Positions 5,623 to 8,962 of a DNA stretch of 8,962 nucleotides are shown here, in pieces. Where the stretch lies: positions 1-8,962 of the forward strand of contig CAMDKT010000212.1 of NCBI GenBank assembly GCA_945900935.1, written 5' to 3'. The notes under the pieces were generated by a model that saw only the letters and a list, made by a program, of their open reading frames with translations, did not search any database and was not told the origin of the DNA. This DNA is from Candidatus Sulfopaludibacter sp. SbA3 (GTDB taxonomy: Bacteria; Acidobacteriota; Terriglobia; Bryobacterales; Bryobacteraceae). The position numbers and the translations under genes were made by a program. The stretch's first letter is position 1, and each line of letters begins with the position of its first letter.

Positions 5623-6083
5623 AACGGGACATCGTCGTTGGCGACGCCGTCAGCTTGGGTGTGCGAAGTGATGGCGCGGTTGAAGTAAATGCCGGTGAAA
5701 TCCCCTTTGGTGACTTGCTGCACTTCGAGCTCGACGCCTTCCAGTTCTTTTACGCGGGACTTCAGATCTTCAAATTTGTCGAGTTGGAGGCCGCAGATTT
5801 CGAGCTCTTTGCGGACGAACCGAATGCTGTTTTCGGTGATAACGGAGTATTTTCGAAGAATCCGATCACGAAACGCGGAGCTCGTGATGCGAAGAACCCA
5901 GCGGATCATTGGATTTCCGCTGCTCTGCGATGTGGTGAGAGATGCTTCGGCGACAACGACTTCGTAGCGGCCGTCGGGAATCTGATTCGACATCGGAGCG
6001 GCGTCCGTAGTCGATTCCGTTTTGTAGAGAGTGTTGAAGCGGGAGAGATCGATTTCGTCTTCAAATGCGAAGGAAGTGTGCAT
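5619..6083 (-). CDS. SSB-like / DUF669-type protein with acidic C-terminal tip
   Basis: 154 residues. The body (IPDGRYEVVVAEASL at 35-49, GNPMIRWVLRI at 56-66, then ILRKYSVITENSIRFVRKELEICG at 75-98, split here as a strand-helix stretch, and DFTGIYFNRAI at 128-138) resembles DUF669, a family found mainly in phages and often coded near replication genes. Its last residues are ANDDVPF, matching the acidic tip (DDDIPF in E. coli SSB) through which SSB recruits partner proteins. I infer an OB-fold, single-stranded-DNA-associated protein. The start is the ATG at 6083, because AGGAGG stands 8 nt upstream; an upstream ATG in frame (at 6101) and a TTG (6149) lack such a site. No phage or replication genes are nearby. 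Stop TAA (5619-5621) overlaps the sulfatase stop on the other strand. Existence is near certain from the ribosome-binding site and tip; family placement is from memory of motif pattern. Confidence 0.7.
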   Translation of the reverse strand: MHTSFAFEDEIDLSRFNTLYKTESTTDAAPMSNQIPDGRYEVVVAEASLTTSQSSGNPMIRWVLRITSSAFRDRILRKYSVITENSIRFVRKELEICGLQLDKFEDLKSRVKELEGVELEVQQVTKGDFTGIYFNRAITSHTQADGVANDDVPF

Positions 6084-6091
6084 GGCCGGAG

Positions 6092-6097
6092 CCTCCT
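6092..6097 (-). promoter_or_regulatory. Ribosome-binding site of the SSB-like gene
   Basis: AGGAGG on the minus strand, a perfect Shine-Dalgarno core, 8 nt before the ATG at 6083. It selects this start over the in-frame ATG at 6101, which lies just upstream of the site itself. Confidence 0.85.
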
Positions 6098-6438
6098 GCA
6101 TTATGACTAAGCACGCCTGTCGCCAATCAAAAAGCCCCCCTATAATCAATCGCTTACGCCTCCGCCGAATGCTGCCGTTTCAATTCGGGACACCAGGATG
6201 GAACACGTCGTTCCGAAGTGGACCGAAGCTATTCAAACGTCGCGTTGGCAACACCGTTTCGGAGGGTATCCTTGCCCGTGACGTCGTCGCCCCATCCGTC
6301 GCTGTTATGCGGGGATACATGGAGGGAGTGAATATCAAATCCTGTCTAGTTCACGACCGTGTAGTGCGGGGGGCAGCCATCTGAAATAAAGAATCCCCCA
6401 CAAGGCACCTTCGATTGTTTCATTAAGAAAACCATTCA

Positions 6439-6468
6439 TTGACGACCCCTTAAGGATTCCGATATCCT
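6439..6468 (+). promoter_or_regulatory. Candidate promoter of the receptor gene
   Basis: TTGACG (6439-6444, five of six to the -35 consensus), an 18-bp spacer, then TATCCT (6463-6468, four of six to the -10 consensus). Transcription would start near 6475 and leave a leader of about 87 nt before the ATG at 6562. The spacer and -10 are covered by an imperfect inverted repeat. Confidence 0.4.
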
Positions 6469-6472
6469 AAGG
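6448..6472. promoter_or_regulatory. Imperfect inverted repeat over the candidate promoter, possible operator
   Basis: CCTTAAGGAT (6448-6457) and ATCCTAAGG (6464-6472) pair along nine bases with a single unpaired A and a 6-nt centre. Because it covers the spacer and -10 of the candidate receptor promoter, a dimeric regulator bound here would block transcription. No regulator gene is in the window to match it. Confidence 0.35.
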
Positions 6473-6561
6473 CAAATTGGCGATTTTGCGCCCCCCCGTC
6501 AGACACGGCCTGGGGTGCCGCGTAACCATCAAACCAGGGACATGAAATAAGGGGTAGTCGA

Positions 6562-8962
6562 ATGAATCAAAAAAGATCATTGAGCCGATGGGCTCACGTG
6601 GGGATAGCAAGCGTGCTGTTCGCCGCCGCCGGGTTCGGACAGCAATCGTCCGGATCATTGCGCGGCACAATTAAGGACGGACAAGGTGGATTCGTACCGG
6701 GCGCGAAGGTCACGCTGACCGACGTTGCGCAGGGCGATAACCGCGCACTCGTAACCGGGATTAACGGGACGTTTTTCTTCAATCCGTTGAAGCCGTCGAC
6801 GTACAAAGTGACGGTGGAGTTGTCTGGATTCAAGAAGTACGAGCAGAAGGATATTAAGGTATTTGCGAACGACCGTATTGATTTGCCTGACATTTCGATG
6901 GAGGTGGGCGCGGTGACCGATTCCATCACCGTTGAGGCACAGGGCGTGGTGCTCCAAACACGCGGGGCTGAGAAGGGCGGCGTGCTGACGGGCAGTCAGG
7001 TAGTCAATCTGGCGCTGGCCGGCCGCGACTTTTTGCAGCTCACGCGCACAGTGCCAGGCGTGGTGCCAACCGGCGGCATCGGCGGATCGGTGAACGGGAA
7101 CCGGAACAACACGAACAACCTGATGGTGGACGGCGTCACCAACATCGACACCGGCTCCAATGGCGGCCAGTTGGCCACCATGAATATTGACCAGATTGCC
7201 GAATTCAAGATCCTGACGAACTCGCAGCCCGCCGAATATGGTCGTTCTTCCGGCGCGGCGATTTCGGTTGTCACCAAGAGCGGCACCCGCGACCTGCACG
7301 GGACGGGCTACCTCTTCCACCGCCATGAAGGGCTGAACGCCAACAACTGGCGCAACAACCTGGAAAACCGCCCCCGGCAACTGTTCCGCGACAACACCGC
7401 CGGCTTCAACATTGGCGGCCCAGCCTACATTCCGAAGATCAATCCGAACCGCGACAAATTGTTCTTCTTCGTGGGAATCGAATGGCAGAACCGGTTGTCC
7501 CCGAACGGTCTTCGCACGGTGACCGTTCCGACGGACCTCCAGCGTAAAGGCGACTTCTCGCAGACGCGCGAAGGCGACGGACGCGCGGTGTTCATCCGCG
7601 ACCCGCTGAGCAACCTTCCTTGCGCCACCAATACCGGCGGCGGCGGTTGCTTCCCTGGCAACATTATCCCGGCGAGCCGGATCAACCCGGATGGGCAGAA
7701 GATCCTGAATTTCTACCCGCAACCGAATGTACCGGTTGATCCGCAGTTCAACTACGCCACGCAGGTCTCCGACAAATTCCCCCGGCGCGAGAACCTCTAC
7801 CGCGGCGATTACAATATCAATGACAAGTGGCGCTATTACGGGCGATTCATTAATACCAAGTCCGAACAGGACCGGGCCTACGGGCAGTGGAGCGCCGACT
7901 ACAACATTCCGTTTGCGCCGATGAACTTCGGCAATCCGGGATGGAGCTTTGTGAACAATTTGACAACGGTGCTGAACCCGACGCTGACGAACGAATTCAT
8001 TTTCGGCTCGTCGAAAAACGTGTTGAACATCGACCCGGTGGACAAGACGTTTGACCGGTCGAAATTAAACCTCGCCTACAAAATGCCGTTTAACGGCGAC
8101 ACGCTGGGCCTGGTGCAGAACTGGCGCTGGGGCGGCGTTCCGAACGCGCCGTTTTCGAGTTTCAACGGCACACCGTTCCGCAACTTCAACCACACCTACG
8201 ACATCACCGATAACGTGACGAAGGTGAAGGGCGCGCACACGATGAAGGCCGGTATCTATCTTCACAAGAGCCTGAAGGACCAGACGGCGTTCACCGCGGT
8301 GAATGGCGACATCTGGTTTGATCGCGATAGCGCGAACCCCGGCGACACCAATTGGGCGTATTCCAATGGCTTACTCGGCAACTTCCGGCAGTTGGCGCAA
8401 TCCGATAAGGTGTTGAATGGCATGTACCGTTCGTGGAATATCGAATGGTTTGTGCAGGACAACTGGCGCGTGAATAAGAAGCTGACGCTGGACTACGGCA
8501 TGCGATTCTACATCGTGCAACCGCAGTTTGACGCGGCGCTGCAGACGTCGTCCTTCAATCCATCGCTGTACAACGCGGCGGACCGGGCCGTGCAGATCCA
8601 GCCGGCGCGACAGAACGGCGTCAATGTCGGCGTGAATCCAATTACGGGCGCGACCGTGGCAAACGCGCTGGTCGGTTCCATTGTGAACAACGGCAAGGGC
8701 TTCGTGAACGGTCTGTACGCCAACGGCATGGGCCTGGCGGGCAAGAACGGTTATCCGAAGGGGCTGATCGACAGCCGGGGCTTGCACTATGCGCCTCGCT
8801 TCGGCATCGCATACCAGCCGACGGAAAAGACCGTGGTGCGCGCCGGCTTCGGCGTGTTCTACGACCGCTTCCAGGGCAACCCGGTGTTCGACATGCTGCC
8901 GAACGTACCTTCGACGCAGCGGCCGAACTTCTACTACAGCAACCTGAATCAGATCGCGAGCC
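6562..8962 (+). CDS. TonB-dependent-receptor-type outer-membrane protein with carboxypeptidase-regulatory-like domain (Oar-like), N-terminal 800 residues
   Basis: Gene runs off the right edge; relatives are usually 1000-1200 residues. ATG at 6562 has AAGGGG 7 nt upstream (6549-6554). Order of parts: basic n-region and hydrophobic stretch HVGIASVLFAAAGFG (12-26) as a signal peptide; an Ig-like carboxypeptidase regulatory domain (about 31-113, GTIKDGQGGFVPGAKVTLTD with the later GFKKY); plug domain (about 130-240) containing GRDFLQLTRTVPGV, SVNGNRNNTNNLMVDGV and the closing SQPAEYGRSSGAAISVVTKS; then the barrel, rich in aromatic strand ends (for example KLFFFVGIEWQNR and YRSWNIEWFVQDNWRVNKKL). 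The family sits in the outer membrane and takes up or binds large substrates; in Acidobacteriota the cargo is mostly unknown. No TonB box can be assigned. Codon use looks like that of its neighbours. The nearby sulfatase hints at, but does not prove, a role with sulfated polymers. Confidence 0.93.
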   Translation, partial: MNQKRSLSRWAHVGIASVLFAAAGFGQQSSGSLRGTIKDGQGGFVPGAKVTLTDVAQGDNRALVTGINGTFFFNPLKPSTYKVTVELSGFKKYEQKDIKVFANDRIDLPDISMEVGAVTDSITVEAQGVVLQTRGAEKGGVLTGSQVVNLALAGRDFLQLTRTVPGVVPTGGIGGSVNGNRNNTNNLMVDGVTNIDTGSNGGQLATMNIDQIAEFKILTNSQPAEYGRSSGAAISVVTKSGTRDLHGTGYLFHRHEGLNANNWRNNLENRPRQLFRDNTAGFNIGGPAYIPKINPNRDKLFFFVGIEWQNRLSPNGLRTVTVPTDLQRKGDFSQTREGDGRAVFIRDPLSNLPCATNTGGGGCFPGNIIPASRINPDGQKILNFYPQPNVPVDPQFNYATQVSDKFPRRENLYRGDYNINDKWRYYGRFINTKSEQDRAYGQWSADYNIPFAPMNFGNPGWSFVNNLTTVLNPTLTNEFIFGSSKNVLNIDPVDKTFDRSKLNLAYKMPFNGDTLGLVQNWRWGGVPNAPFSSFNGTPFRNFNHTYDITDNVTKVKGAHTMKAGIYLHKSLKDQTAFTAVNGDIWFDRDSANPGDTNWAYSNGLLGNFRQLAQSDKVLNGMYRSWNIEWFVQDNWRVNKKLTLDYGMRFYIVQPQFDAALQTSSFNPSLYNAADRAVQIQPARQNGVNVGVNPITGATVANALVGSIVNNGKGFVNGLYANGMGLAGKNGYPKGLIDSRGLHYAPRFGIAYQPTEKTVVRAGFGVFYDRFQGNPVFDMLPNVPSTQRPNFYYSNLNQIAS

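Larger units (their letters stand above)
6084..6561. other. Non-coding region between the divergent SSB-like and receptor genes
   Basis: 478 bp with no supported gene; the longest frame through it on the plus strand overlaps the SSB-like gene and has no motif or ribosome-binding site. It must hold the promoters of both divergent genes. TATAAT occurs at 6141-6146 on the plus strand without a good -35; on the minus strand the same spot reads TTATA and could equally be part of the SSB-like gene's promoter. A 5-bp inverted repeat (GGAAC, GTTCC) lies at 6200-6214. C runs of 6 and 7 occur at about 6135 and 6491. The right part holds a better promoter candidate for the receptor. Confidence 0.6.

Noticed and set aside
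6319..6383. Tiny frame starting at a GTG just after GGAGGGA (about 17 codons)
   Set aside because: Spacing between the purine run and the GTG is too short for a normal start and the peptide has no distinctive features.
6031..6384. 117-codon plus-strand frame across the region upstream of the receptor
   Set aside because: Starts inside the antisense of the SSB-like gene, has no ribosome-binding site and no recognisable sequence.
6655..7722. 355-codon open frame on the minus strand
   Set aside because: Antisense to the receptor gene, whose reading frame carries clear signal, regulatory, plug and barrel features; the minus product has none.
1..8962. CRISPR array, tRNA or rRNA genes, toxin-antitoxin or defence genes
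   Set aside because: No regularly spaced repeats, no tRNA- or rRNA-like stretches and no such protein families were seen on either strand.

Overview
The window looks like GC-rich chromosomal DNA from an acidobacterium, perhaps of the Solibacter/Bryobacter type. This rests mainly on the large outer-membrane receptor at the right end, which has an N-terminal carboxypeptidase-regulatory-like domain and an Oar-like plug. Receptors of this design are strongly expanded in Acidobacteriota, often beside sulfatases. The assignment comes from protein style only; there is no rRNA or other phylogenetic marker here.

Layout from left to right. Positions 1-4244 read leftward: metG (methionyl-tRNA synthetase, cut by the left edge), larC (nickel-pincer cofactor biosynthesis) 8 bp upstream of it, a non-coding gap of about 400 bp, then purK and purE overlapping by 4 bp as a translationally coupled purine operon. 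The gap is the most structured DNA in the window. It holds a pair of 24-bp imperfect inverted repeats that resemble insertion-sequence ends (possibly IS21-type) around a perfect GC-only hairpin and a UUCG hairpin, and a G-quadruplex-type motif just upstream of larC. At 4245-4305 there is a short divergent intergenic space, and from 4306 a formylglycine-type sulfatase reads rightward. It converges tail to tail, with overlapping stop codons, on a small leftward gene (5619-6083) for an SSB-like/DUF669-type protein ending in the acidic tip DDVPF. After 478 bp of non-coding DNA with a candidate promoter and an overlapping imperfect inverted repeat, the TonB-dependent-type receptor gene starts at 6562 and runs off the right edge.

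How the genes relate: purE and purK together carry out the two-step carboxylation of AIR in de novo purine synthesis. larC and metG are probably cotranscribed, but no functional link between them is evident. The sulfatase and the receptor could both serve use of sulfated polymers, but they are separated by an opposing gene and are probably separate transcription units. I see no complete undescribed multi-gene system. The best leads are the miniature-element-like structure at 2374-2542, the isolated SSB-like gene with an intact interaction tip, and a lone uninterrupted larC without its usual partners in view.
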